From JBPOHE01 sp052035915 (GTDB lineage Bacteria; Pseudomonadota; Gammaproteobacteria; Chromatiales; Chromatiaceae), in the NCBI GenBank assembly GCA_052035915.1, contig JBPOHE010000101.1, positions 1 to 34,754 of the forward strand: DNA of 34,754 bases, in the 5' to 3' direction. The translations under genes were made by a program, and so were the position numbers. Positions 15,801-23,176 of this stretch are shown here, in pieces (position 1 is the stretch's first letter; each line of letters begins with the position of its first letter). A model generated the notes under the pieces. It did no database searches. It saw only the letters and a program-made list of their open reading frames with translations, and was not told the DNA's origin.

Positions 15801-16218
15801 CAATCATGAAGGCGAGAAAAGCCTGATGGGGGATGGAGTCATGGGGGAAAAGGACCAGGGAGACATATCCCCAACCGAAGCCGGCAAAGGCCGCCCCCAG
15901 GATATGCCAAGTCCTCCAGAGACTGGCCCGCTCCCGGGCCCGAACGTCCTTCAGATAGGAGCGGTACATCAGGAAGCGCATCAGGGTGACCAGGACCATG
16001 TAGGTCAGCCAGATCCAGACTTCGGTTGGCGGCATCACATTGGCCAACACGAAACCCAGAATCATCGCCACCAGCAGGCTCCCCACTAGCCCGGTCGGCG
16101 ACTGTTCATAGACCAGGCGGACGATCTCGTGTTCCAGCTCCTGGGTATGGATTGGGGTGGATTCCATCAACACGGCTTGAGAACGGGGCTCTGGTTCCAA
16201 TTCCTGTACCTGCTTCAT
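12844..16218 (-). CDS. Hybrid histidine kinase: six membrane helices, three receivers (first degenerate), HPt
   Basis: The product has about 1124 residues. Six membrane helices (45-200) form an MASE-like sensor, followed by a coiled coil, HisKA (His near 274 in SHEIRTPMNG) and HATPase (NLVNNAEKF, GSGLGL). Three receiver-like domains follow. The first (about 508-630) lacks the acidic pair and phospho-Asp (VVHTP, VIVQGG). The second has VEDN and Asp near 775; the third VEDN and Asp near 920. The C-terminal HPt carries His near 1069 in AAHSLKSGS. A full His-Asp-His relay is thus in one protein, and its HPt could also serve the HPt-less kinase at 8401. The start is ATG 16216-16218; no ribosome site is evident. 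The gene is bracketed by inverted MITE-like elements 57 and 15 bases away. Confidence 0.92.
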   Translation of the reverse strand: MKQVQELEPEPRSQAVLMESTPIHTQELEHEIVRLVYEQSPTGLVGSLLVAMILGFVLANVMPPTEVWIWLTYMVLVTLMRFLMYRSYLKDVRARERASLWRTWHILGAAFAGFGWGYVSLVLFPHDSIPHQAFLAFMIGGVVAGAVPVLTPMMTSLLVFVLLSLVPLIASFFLYGVHVQWAMGLAALVFLLTMVASAWRTRSTILNALSLRLENTNLVTFLTQAKERSEQLNEGLKAEIGERLRMEQDLQKAKEEAEQASSAKGEFLATVSHEIRTPMNGVLGTLELLEDMEMGEEQRELVVTAHSSAETLIKIINNVLDFSKIESGQMQLENIEFDVAKTVADVTNLVGRRARTKGVQVSYSLATDMSVVMRGDPTRLRQVLSNLVNNAEKFTQKGRIQVRGSLVRQSRTDYLLRFEVEDSGIGIPVDVQQRLFRPFTQADGSMARRFGGSGLGLSIAKRLVELMGGQIGVTSTPGQGSTFWFTVRLGKRHDTKHPARSDLLGSRILLVVHTPVLRHTLEQQLSHWRASQNQAIFLLEAIDKLREGARIGITWCYDVVIVQGGRAGLDPADFAKRVKAEMLPIEPAVILVGDPELASVADETAEIDGFISMPVQLDTLFDLLCQLARETREPGEGDGAHEEEGLVLPTEKPWSSKSATSQGQPAAAVVEETLSLDSVLFPSQASVPKPLPEAISIPQPAIQSRPASPAAVKLPEPAASPTGARVLLVEDNLVNQKVARQMLIKSGYSVDVAENGFQALEAFDKGKFDIILMDCQMPGMDGFEATRLIRQREEGGHRGRLPILALTANAMQGDRERCLESGMDDYLSKPVKQAQLKEMIDRWLEITGSRRGREEQNKSATPAPTFSGHKILLVEDNQVNQKVAMANLRKLGVQADMVDNGRQAVIASREGGYDLILMDCQLPEMDGYEATRAIRQQERQSASERRIPIIAMTASTHPGDRDLSQQAGMDDFLDKPFTRPDLAAMLTKWLPATDSSPKEPQPMPQPSPSSGGESPALDPIVLGELRELLEDGFNELLQSYLLESPKRLMEIRDAILSKKADNMGLAAHSLKSGSANLGALTLSAMAKELEILGRSGTVEGAVEPFKRLVAEYQRVKREIDALLV

Positions 16219-16232
16219 CAAGAAGTGTGGGG

Positions 16233-16356
16233 TTAGGCGATTGGCGGAAAAGATATACCAGAATACGCTGGATGTTCGTTCGCCTTCCTAGTGTCACACC
16301 GAAGGCGGGCGAACAGACCAGCAGGCGAGGTATATTTTTTGACAGAAATCGCCTTA
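16233..16356. mobile_element. MITE-like element B, directly upstream of the second hybrid kinase
   Basis: The element is about 124 bp. Ends are AGGCGATT (16235-16242) and AATCGCCT (16347-16354), and the reverse complement matches element A, notably in TTTCTGTCAAAA, CTGGTATATCTTTT and the GCCTTCGG core. It differs from A in the central hairpin. It ends 15 bases before the kinase start codon, so it must hold or displace the 5' leader of that gene. Confidence 0.8.
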
Positions 16357-16642
16357 TCTCCCTAGCCGTTCCCGTTCTCCTCCATCTGGGGTGAAAAACC
16401 GGCGAGCGGCGCTTCCAACGTCCAGCGGCCCCCTCTGTTGTATTTCTGAAAGCCTCCTCGAAGTCGGCGCTTCAGGGAGAATTTCCAAGACGGCCGCCTG
16501 AAGATATCAGTATGAACTATTCTCCTTTTTTCTTCGATCAGGCCTTGGCGTGGGCCAATCGCTTCGGCCTGGACCGGCCTTGAGGTACTTCCCGCACACT
16601 ACCAAGCTTTATGAGTACGAGCTTCGGGAATCATCGCGAGGT

Positions 16643-16760
16643 CCGGGCCTCGGCCCTGAAGAAGCCAAAGTCGTTCACAATATAAGAACGACAATGGTTT
16701 TTTAGACTAGATTGTTCTCCTAACAAGAACGAATATCCAGCTCAAACACCCCCGCCCCAA
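16643..16760. repeat. GTTCT-dyad intergenic element, copy 3 (decayed)
   Basis: Left end CCGGGCCTCGG (16643-16653). Two dyads: a decayed GTTCACAATATAAGAAC and GTTCTCCTAACAAGAAC. The right end is weak (CCCCCGCCCC). It lies just downstream of the degenerate GGDEF/EAL gene. Along with MITE-like element B it explains about half of the 16219-16801 gap; the remainder shows no gene. Confidence 0.65.
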
Positions 16761-16801
16761 GACCGTTTCAGGCTTCGACAACCCGCGATCAGTCCCCTGA
16801 C

Positions 16802-19273
16802 TCACAACACCGCATGCTCGGCGGACGCCAGACCCAGGGACTCCTGGGGTGCCTGGATGAAGTCCCCCTGCAGATAGTCGGCACCGGCGGTCCAGAACTG
16901 CGCCACCTGACGGGCGTTCTCGATGTCCACCACGATGACCTGCCGATTCCTGGCATGAATTCTAGTGATCAGGGCGTTCAGCTTGTCCTGGGGCAGTTTG
17001 ATCAGCGTCTCCGCCAGTTGGACGTAATGCACCGGCAGTGTTTCCAGAAGGTTGAAGGAGAGGGGATCCTCGCCGAAACCCGACAAAGAGATCCGACATC
17101 CCAGTTCTTGCAAGCGCCTGAAGACGAAGGTCGATGACTGGAGATGACGGGCGACCTCCTGCAGGGAGAAGGCGGGGATACAACGGCCGAGACCCAGTCG
17201 ACGTTGTTGCAACCCTTCCTTCAGGGTCGTTACCCAATTGTCCTGGGTCAGGGCCGCGGACGAGAGATTGATCAGCAGATTCACCTGACGATGGCGCACA
17301 GCCTCTTGTTGCAGACTGTCCAGGGCGCGGCCGATGACAAAGTCGTCCAACTCGGCGCCGAGACCCTCCTGCGCGGCCAGGGTCAGCAGCTTGGCCGTGG
17401 AAAGATGGACGCCCTCGTCATTCTCCAATCTCAGGTACTGTTGGCAGAGGTCTCCCTGACCACCCCGCAGGGATACGAGTTGCTGGTATAGCACCCCAAC
17501 GCGGCTTTGCTTCAGCGCCCGTTGTAGAAGGAAACGCCATTTGCCGTCGCCGGCTTGAGTGGGCGTAGCGGCGACGTATTCCTTGACCCGCCCGCCGCCT
17601 TCGGCCTGGGCCTGGGCACAGACCTTCTGGGCGCGAAACAGCAGCACCGAGATATCGGAGACGTCATAGTCGATCATGGCGATACCGGCACTCACCGTCA
17701 CCTTCAACGCCGCGCCAGCGATGGTGTAGACCTGGGCGGAGAGACGCTGGAGGAGTTGATCGGCGGTCAGGCTGACTTCTTTCTTGTGCTCCCGACGCAG
17801 CCAGAGGACGAAGCTGTAATCGCCGAAGCGGGCCGTGATGTCGGTGGGCTTGGCGACGGCACAGATGTTGGGGGCGAGCTGGGCCAGCAGGCTGTCCAGG
17901 CCGCCGATGCCTACCTGCTCCTGCAGGCGTTGCGGCGCATCGAGTTCGAGAAAGAGGACAGCGGAGGCCGGGGGCAATTCGTTCCGGGCTGTCATCGCCT
18001 TACCCACCACGGTAAGGAAATGTTGCCGGTTGAACAACTTGGTGAGGGAATCATGGGTAGCCGCGGTGCCGATACGCTTCTCCAGGGATTGGGTGCGCTC
18101 GATCCGGTGTTTGACTACCTCGATCAGGTGGTTGGGGCGTACCGGCTTGGCCAGGAAGTCATCGCCGCCGAAGCTCAAGGCACTCATCTGCTTTTCCGTA
18201 TCCTGCTCGCCGGATAGAAAGACGATAGGTACCCCGGCGAACTCGTTGTGTTCGCGGATAATGGTGGTCAGCTCGGTGCCGCTGGCATCCGGCATGTAGA
18301 GATCCATGAGGATCAGATCGGGTTTGAACCCTTCCAAGGCCTCCAGCACGGCCAGGGGTTGGGTGACAAGCTGGACCTCCATGCCGGCCTTACCGAGGAC
18401 CTTGGCGGCGAACTGGGCCTGCCAGGGATCGTCGTCCACCACCAATACCCGCGTCGCTTCGCTGTAGGATTTACAGACCAGTTGACGCATCTTCTGGGCG
18501 ATCTCCTGAGGATCGCTGGGGGCGACGAAAAAGGCACTGGCTCCGGCCCGCATGGCCTGCAAACGGAGGGAGATATCCTTGGAATGGCCGATGACGATAA
18601 AGGGTGGACAGTCCTTGAGTTGGGCTTTGATAGCCTCGATGAGCTTGGTCAGATTCCCGGCTTCGGCGCTTGGTCCCACCATTTCCAGGATCATGCCGGA
18701 CGGCGGGGCGGTTTTGATATTCGCCAGCATCTCGCCGGCATCGGCAAAGCCGACCACGCTGACATCTTCCTGATTGCAGAGGCTCATGAGCGCCTGCCTC
18801 AACCTGATGTCGGTGCCGAGGAAATACACACCGGGTCGGCTGACGACTTTGGTCTCGGGGCGGGGCGGGACCGAAACCGGGGCCGCGGCCGGCGCGGGTG
18901 GGACCGGGGCCGGGGCCGGGGCCGGGATCGGGGCCGGGATCGGGGGTGGGGGTGGAGGTGGCGCCGATTCACCCGAGTATTTGCCGACCACGGCCTCCAG
19001 GGCCTGGATCAAATGGGTCGCGCCGGAGAGTTGTTTGGCGGACGGGGTGGTCTCGGCATCCACCAGGGAGCTCAAATAGACCTCCAGCGACAAGGCACTC
19101 TCGCTGACCTGAAGCAAGCCATGTTCCGAACTCATGATCGCCAGATCGGTCACGCGCTCGTAGAGCCTCTCGGCCTCGGCCAGACTCCAACCACCCTGGA
19201 TCATCCGGTGCCAGCGTTCGACGATAGCGGCCAGACGATCCGGTAGTTCACGCTCAAAGGCTGTGGTGGACAT
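16802..19273 (-). CDS. Response regulator with degenerate GGDEF and EAL domains (FimX-like)
   Basis: The product has about 823 residues. N-terminal helices (1-100) resemble an HPt-type bundle without a clear active His. A Pro/Ala linker (104-138) follows, then a receiver-like domain without phospho-site (148-265) and a true receiver (VVDDD; Asp near 324; KP lysine at 377). The GGDEF site reads RFGDYSF (about 482-488), so cyclase activity is unlikely. The EAL-type domain has YQQL and no EAL motif, so phosphodiesterase activity is unlikely. It is probably a c-di-GMP-binding or scaffold protein, as FimX is for type IV pili. The ATG at 19271-19273 has AGGA 9 bases upstream; a TTG two codons earlier is less likely. 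Confidence 0.85.
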   Translation of the reverse strand: MSTTAFERELPDRLAAIVERWHRMIQGGWSLAEAERLYERVTDLAIMSSEHGLLQVSESALSLEVYLSSLVDAETTPSAKQLSGATHLIQALEAVVGKYSGESAPPPPPPPIPAPIPAPAPAPVPPAPAAAPVSVPPRPETKVVSRPGVYFLGTDIRLRQALMSLCNQEDVSVVGFADAGEMLANIKTAPPSGMILEMVGPSAEAGNLTKLIEAIKAQLKDCPPFIVIGHSKDISLRLQAMRAGASAFFVAPSDPQEIAQKMRQLVCKSYSEATRVLVVDDDPWQAQFAAKVLGKAGMEVQLVTQPLAVLEALEGFKPDLILMDLYMPDASGTELTTIIREHNEFAGVPIVFLSGEQDTEKQMSALSFGGDDFLAKPVRPNHLIEVVKHRIERTQSLEKRIGTAATHDSLTKLFNRQHFLTVVGKAMTARNELPPASAVLFLELDAPQRLQEQVGIGGLDSLLAQLAPNICAVAKPTDITARFGDYSFVLWLRREHKKEVSLTADQLLQRLSAQVYTIAGAALKVTVSAGIAMIDYDVSDISVLLFRAQKVCAQAQAEGGGRVKEYVAATPTQAGDGKWRFLLQRALKQSRVGVLYQQLVSLRGGQGDLCQQYLRLENDEGVHLSTAKLLTLAAQEGLGAELDDFVIGRALDSLQQEAVRHRQVNLLINLSSAALTQDNWVTTLKEGLQQRRLGLGRCIPAFSLQEVARHLQSSTFVFRRLQELGCRISLSGFGEDPLSFNLLETLPVHYVQLAETLIKLPQDKLNALITRIHARNRQVIVVDIENARQVAQFWTAGADYLQGDFIQAPQESLGLASAEHAVL
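18846..18960. repeat. GC-rich low-complexity tract encoding a Pro/Ala linker
   Basis: Short GGGGCC/GGGGTG-type tandem units encode alternating Pro and Ala (PAPIPAPAPAPVPPAP) between the N-terminal bundle and the receiver domains of the FimX-like protein. Slippage could change linker length between strains. Confidence 0.7.
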
Positions 19274-19421
19274 GGGCAATTATCCTGGAAAAGTTGACCG
19301 CGCCTGAGAAAACACAGGAAAACCCTATAAATACCAGAGCTTTCCGGCTTAACCTCATTAGGATGACGGCTCGGTTCGGGCTCTTCAAGCTGTTTCCAGC
19401 AGGCGGAGCCGCTTGGGAGAG

Positions 19422-20021
19422 TTACTGACTGGGGGCGGTGCTGTGCAACTGATTCATGGCGAGTTGCCACTGCCCGGAAACCAGCTCCGGGAGTCGCTCC
19501 ATCGCCAGTCCGATCGCCTCCAGGATGCGTTCCCGGTCCGCGATGGAGGGGCGTGACAATACATAATCCACCACTTCTGAACGCTGGCCGGGATGACCTA
19601 TGCCCAATCGCAGTCGATAAAAGTCCTGACGGCCGAGAGCGGCCATGATATCCCGCAGTCCGTTGTGGCCGGCATGGCCGCCGCCTTGCTTGAGGCGAAC
19701 GACGCCGGGGGAAAGATCCAGCTCGTCGTGGGCGACCAGAATCTGTGCCGGGGCGATCTTGAAATAGGTGGCCAGAGAGGAAACGCTCTGACCACTCCGG
19801 TTCATGAAGGTGGTTGGCTTGAGCAGCCAGCAGTCCTGGCCGTCGATCCTGAGACTGCCCACCGCCCCATGGAAGCGGGACTCCAGCCGCAGACTCGCGC
19901 CGTAATGCTGGGTGAGGCGATCAAGAAACCAGTAACCGGCATTATGCCGCGTCGCCTCATAGTCCTTGCCGGGATTGCCCAAGCCGACGATGAGTCGTAG
20001 CCAATCAGCCTGGTTCGCCAT
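19422..20021 (-). CDS. pth: Peptidyl-tRNA hydrolase
   Basis: The product has 199 residues, the usual length. It hydrolyses peptidyl-tRNA to recycle tRNA in the cytoplasm. Family hallmarks: LIVGLGNPGKDYEATRHNAG (with the catalytic His), KPTTFMNRSG, HDELDLSPG and GGGHAGHNGLRDI. An AGGAGG site lies 4 bases before the ATG. It lies downstream of rplY in the usual order. The ychF gene that often follows is not here; the FimX-like gene is found instead. Confidence 0.97.
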   Translation of the reverse strand: MANQADWLRLIVGLGNPGKDYEATRHNAGYWFLDRLTQHYGASLRLESRFHGAVGSLRIDGQDCWLLKPTTFMNRSGQSVSSLATYFKIAPAQILVAHDELDLSPGVVRLKQGGGHAGHNGLRDIMAALGRQDFYRLRLGIGHPGQRSEVVDYVLSRPSIADRERILEAIGLAMERLPELVSGQWQLAMNQLHSTAPSQ

Positions 20022-20063
20022 GAAGCCTCCTCGCTTCCACCGCTGGCGGGCAGGTCAGGTCGA

Positions 20064-20092
20064 CCGCACCGGCACCAGTGGCGTCGGTGCGG
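20064..20092. repeat. Strong hairpin between rplY and pth
   Basis: CCGCACCG (20064-20071) and CGGTGCGG (20085-20092) are perfect complements around a 13-base loop. The hairpin lies between the rplY stop and the pth start on the minus strand. No T tract follows, so it may be a processing or attenuating structure rather than a full terminator. Confidence 0.5.
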
Positions 20093-20113
20093 CCCGCGTC
20101 ATGGGCGCGATGA

Positions 20114-20713
20114 TCAGGCGGTGGTCTCCTCTTCTTCCGCCTTGCCGTGACCGCCGACGGTGACGACAAGATCGTTCTCGCCGGACTCCAGTTTGGGGAT
20201 GGAAACCCCGGCGGGGAGTGTAAGATCAGCCAGATGCAGGCTATCGTTCATGTCGAGTTGGGAGATATCGACCTGGATGAACTCCGGCAGATCCCTGGGC
20301 AGGCAAGAGATCTCGAGATCGGTAAGGTGATGGGCGACCCGGCCACCCTTCTTCACGCCCAGGGAAAGCGCCTCGCCGACGAAATGCAAGGGCACATGCA
20401 GGACCAACTCCTCGGTTTCGCTCACCCGCTGCAGATCCATGTGCAGGATGAGGGGACGCGCGGGATGGCGTTGCAGGTCTTTCAACACCACCGGCTGCTT
20501 CTGTCCCTCCAGATTCAGGGTCAAGACATGGGAATAGAACACCTCATGTTCGAGCTGTAGCACCAGATCGATATGGTTGACAGCGATCATCTCCGGGTCC
20601 TTGTGGGCTCCATAGACGATCCCGGGCACCAGGCCCCGGCGACGCAGGCGGCGGCTCGCACCCTTCCCGGCGTCGACACGTGGCACCGCTTTGATTTCAA
20701 AATTCAGGCTCAT
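20114..20713 (-). CDS. rplY: 50S ribosomal protein L25/general stress protein Ctc
   Basis: The product has 199 residues, the long Ctc form with a C-terminal TL5-type domain. It binds 5S rRNA in the large subunit. Family pattern: N-terminal KGASRRLRRRGLVPGIVYG, then HMDLQRV and a beta-rich C-terminal domain ending in an acidic tail. The start at ATG 20711-20713 (MSLNFEIKAVPR) has GGAG 8 bases upstream; a longer reading from 20800 would add 29 residues without homology. It lies between prs and pth as in other gammaproteobacteria. Confidence 0.96.
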   Translation of the reverse strand: MSLNFEIKAVPRVDAGKGASRRLRRRGLVPGIVYGAHKDPEMIAVNHIDLVLQLEHEVFYSHVLTLNLEGQKQPVVLKDLQRHPARPLILHMDLQRVSETEELVLHVPLHFVGEALSLGVKKGGRVAHHLTDLEISCLPRDLPEFIQVDISQLDMNDSLHLADLTLPAGVSIPKLESGENDLVVTVGGHGKAEEEETTA

Positions 20714-20813
20714 GAACTTAGCTCCATCAGTCAGATAACAAAACCGGCTTCCCGCGACCAGGAACCCGGCAACCTCCCGGCCCGCCAAGGAGCCGGACAA
20801 AAATCCTCGGTCT

Positions 20814-21767
20814 TCAATCCATGAACAGCGAACTCACCGACTCCTCATTACTGATCCGCCGCATGGTCTCGGCGAGCAGCTCGGCGATGCTCAATTGACG
20901 AATCCGCTTACAACACCTGGCCTCCGATCGCAGTGGGATGGTGTTGGTGACCACCAGCTCATCCAGGACCGAATTATCGATATTCTGTACCGCGGCCCCG
21001 GAGAGCACCGCATGGGTGCAATAGGCCACCACCTGCCTGGCGCCATGGTCCTTCAAGGCCCGGGCCGCCTTGCACAGGGTGCCCGCCGTGTCCACCAGAT
21101 CGTCGACGATGACGCAGGAACGATCTTCCACATCGCCGATGATATTCATGATCTGCGCCTCGTTGGGTTTGGGACGGCGCTTGTCGATGATCGCCAGGTC
21201 GGCGTCGTCGAGGCGCTTGGCCAGTGCCCTGGCGCGGACGACACCGCCAACATCCGGGGAGACGACGATGAGATCCGGGTATTTCTGCCGCCAGACATCG
21301 CCCAAAAGGATGGGTGAGGCATAGACGTTGTCGACCGGGATGTCGAAAAAACCCTGGATCTGATCCGCGTGGAGATCCACGGTGAGAACGCGGTTCGCCC
21401 CGGCGGCGCCGATCATCTTCGCGGTGAGGCGGGCGGTGATGGGGACTCGGGCCGAACGCGGGCGGCGGTCCTGACGGGCATAGCCGTAGTAAGGAATGAC
21501 CGCGGTGATGCGCCCGGCGGAGGCCCAGCGCATGGCGTCGATCATGACCAACAACTCCATCAGATTGTCGTTGGTGGGCGCCGAGGTCGGCTGGATGATA
21601 AAAACGTCGCGGCCGCGAACGTTTTCCTGGATCTCCGCCATCACCTCGCCATCGCTGAACTGGCCGAGGATCGCCTTACCCAGGGGCATGTTCAGGTAGG
21701 ACGCAATCTCGGTCGCCAGTTCTTGGTTCGCGTTACCCGAAAAAACCATCATGGCGCTGGTGGTCAA
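20814..21767 (-). CDS. prs: Ribose-phosphate pyrophosphokinase (PRPP synthetase)
   Basis: The product has 317 residues. It converts ribose 5-phosphate and ATP to PRPP, the precursor of purines, pyrimidines, His and Trp. Conserved blocks: FSDGEVMAEIQENVRG, PTNDNLMELLVMIDA, YYGYARQDRR, the metal-binding DLHADQIQGFF and the PRPP loop VIVDDLVDTAGTL. The long reading starts at TTG (21765-21767); an ATG pair at 21747-21752 (MMVFSGNAN) is an alternative that keeps the family core. It follows tRNA-Gln by 30 bases. Confidence 0.97.
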   Translation of the reverse strand: MTTSAMMVFSGNANQELATEIASYLNMPLGKAILGQFSDGEVMAEIQENVRGRDVFIIQPTSAPTNDNLMELLVMIDAMRWASAGRITAVIPYYGYARQDRRPRSARVPITARLTAKMIGAAGANRVLTVDLHADQIQGFFDIPVDNVYASPILLGDVWRQKYPDLIVVSPDVGGVVRARALAKRLDDADLAIIDKRRPKPNEAQIMNIIGDVEDRSCVIVDDLVDTAGTLCKAARALKDHGARQVVAYCTHAVLSGAAVQNIDNSVLDELVVTNTIPLRSEARCCKRIRQLSIAELLAETMRRISNEESVSSLFMD

Positions 21768-21797
21768 GACCCTTGAAACCTCGATACAGCGGGAATA

Positions 21798-21872
21798 TGG
21801 CTGGGGTGCCAGGATTCGAACCTGGGAATGCTGGGATCAAAACCCAGTGCCTTACCGCTTGGCGACACCCCA
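21798..21872 (-). tRNA. tRNA-Gln (UUG)
   Basis: A 75-base cloverleaf with encoded CCA end. The acceptor arms TGGGGTG and CACCCCA pair fully. The anticodon stem CTGGG/CCCAG encloses TTTTGAT, giving anticodon UUG. The T arm contains GGTTCGAATCC. It lies between ispE and prs, its standard place in many gammaproteobacteria. Confidence 0.97.
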
Positions 21873-21918
21873 AGAAACGCTTTCGGGAACCAGGGGTCCT
21901 GGCGCCCGAATCTTGTAC

Positions 21919-22776
21919 TCATCTGGCCGGCACGGCCTGTTCCAGGCGGCGCAACAAAGGCGACCGGCTGCGTCCCCGGGCCAGGATATGGCCCCACTCG
22001 CACGGGACCTGCCGCCGGACCTCTTCGGCCGCTTCCCAAGACTCGAAGACGGCGAAGACGCAGGCTCCGGTTCCTGTCAGTCGGGCCGGGGAAAATCGCT
22101 CCAGCCAATCCAGTGCCCGGGCCACCTCAGGGTAACGCCGCCGCACCAGAGGTTGGCAATCGTTGGCTTGGTCCCCCGCCAGAAAGGCGGGTATTGTGCT
22201 GAGGGGGGAGTGGCGTGTCAATTCCGGATCCGCAAAGACACTGGCCGTAGACACATGACAGTCCGGGATTATCACCAGAAACCATGGCTCGCTGAGTTCC
22301 AGCGGGGTCAGGATTTCCCCAACCCCCTCGGCCCAACAGGATTGCCCGCCGACAAACACCGGGACATCCGCCCCCAACTTCAGCCCGAGCTGCTGCAAGG
22401 TCCGGGAGTCCAGACCAGTGTCCCAGAGTCTGTTGAGCGCCATCAGGGTGGTGGCGGCATCCGAACTTCCCCCTCCCAGACCACCGCCCATGGGCAGTCG
22501 TTTATCGAGATGGATATCGGCTCCAAACGAAGTGCCGCTCTGTTGCTGCAACAGGGTGGCCGCGCGCAGAACGATATCCCGTTCCCGGGGGACACCCGGG
22601 AGTTCGTAGTGGAGCCTGATTCGACCGTCGGCGCGCGCCTCGAAGCTCAATTCATCGGCATACTCAAGGAACTGGAACACCGTCTGTAACTCATGATAGC
22701 CGTCAGCCCGGCGACCGAGGATCCTCAGCATGAGGTTCAATTTGGCCGGAGCCGGCCAGGGAGCCGGGCTATCCAT
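21919..22776 (-). CDS. ispE: 4-(cytidine 5'-diphospho)-2-C-methyl-D-erythritol kinase
   Basis: The product has 285 residues. It phosphorylates CDP-methylerythritol in the MEP pathway of isoprenoid synthesis. It has the GHMP-kinase pattern: PAPAKLNLMLRILGRRADGY, the ATP loop LPMGGGLGGGSSDAATTL, and LTGTGACVFAVF near the end. It heads the ispE - tRNA-Gln - prs - rplY - pth block. In related genomes lolB commonly lies directly upstream; here that place is taken by the defence-like genes. Confidence 0.97.
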   Translation of the reverse strand: MDSPAPWPAPAKLNLMLRILGRRADGYHELQTVFQFLEYADELSFEARADGRIRLHYELPGVPRERDIVLRAATLLQQQSGTSFGADIHLDKRLPMGGGLGGGSSDAATTLMALNRLWDTGLDSRTLQQLGLKLGADVPVFVGGQSCWAEGVGEILTPLELSEPWFLVIIPDCHVSTASVFADPELTRHSPLSTIPAFLAGDQANDCQPLVRRRYPEVARALDWLERFSPARLTGTGACVFAVFESWEAAEEVRRQVPCEWGHILARGRSRSPLLRRLEQAVPAR

Positions 22777-22828
22777 GGCTCTGGTTCATCGGCAAGCCAC
22801 GCCGAAGACCGGACGCAGTAATGGGTTG

Positions 22829-23145
22829 TTAGGCCATGCAGCGCGGGACATGGGTCTTGTACTTCTCGCCGAGTGTCTCGTGCCGTTCTCGAATGTCGTC
22901 GATACCCTTGCGCTCTTTGCCGTCGGCGGGCTCAGTCTGCTTGATCTGCCAGATATTGAAGTAGACGAAACTCATCGTAGGCACCTGGCAGCCAGAAACG
23001 CGAACTGGTATTTGCCATGGGTGTAATTGGTCGCGAAGGCATCCCAAAGAAAGGCGATGTACTTCTGCTCCTTCGGGCTCTTGATGGAAAGCGGCAGGTA
23101 GTTGCCGAGCTCGGCGGCTTCTTTCATAAAAGGATTACAACGCAT
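22829..23145 (-). pseudogene. Broken or two-part small gene next to the AlbA_2 gene
   Basis: Two short frames overlap by an ATGA. The first (22972-23145, 57 residues) reads MKEAAELGNYLPLSIKSPKE and goes on to YIAFLWDAFATNYTHGKYQF. The second (22829-22975, 48 residues) begins MSFVYFNIWQIKQTEPADGK. Both look like real protein. My recollection of similar proteins joins the two segments, so a frameshift near 22975-22998 is likely, followed by loss of the 3' part. I cannot name the family. It is the main content of the 22777-23176 gap and may be a lost third member of the neighbouring module. Confidence 0.5.
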
Positions 23146-23176
23146 ACGCCAGCCCGTTCCACACCCATTTCCAAAA

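Noticed and set aside
18248..19246. Plus-strand frame with an Arg/Gly tandem tract
   Set aside because: It is the reverse of the Pro/Ala linker and adjoining domains of the FimX-like gene.
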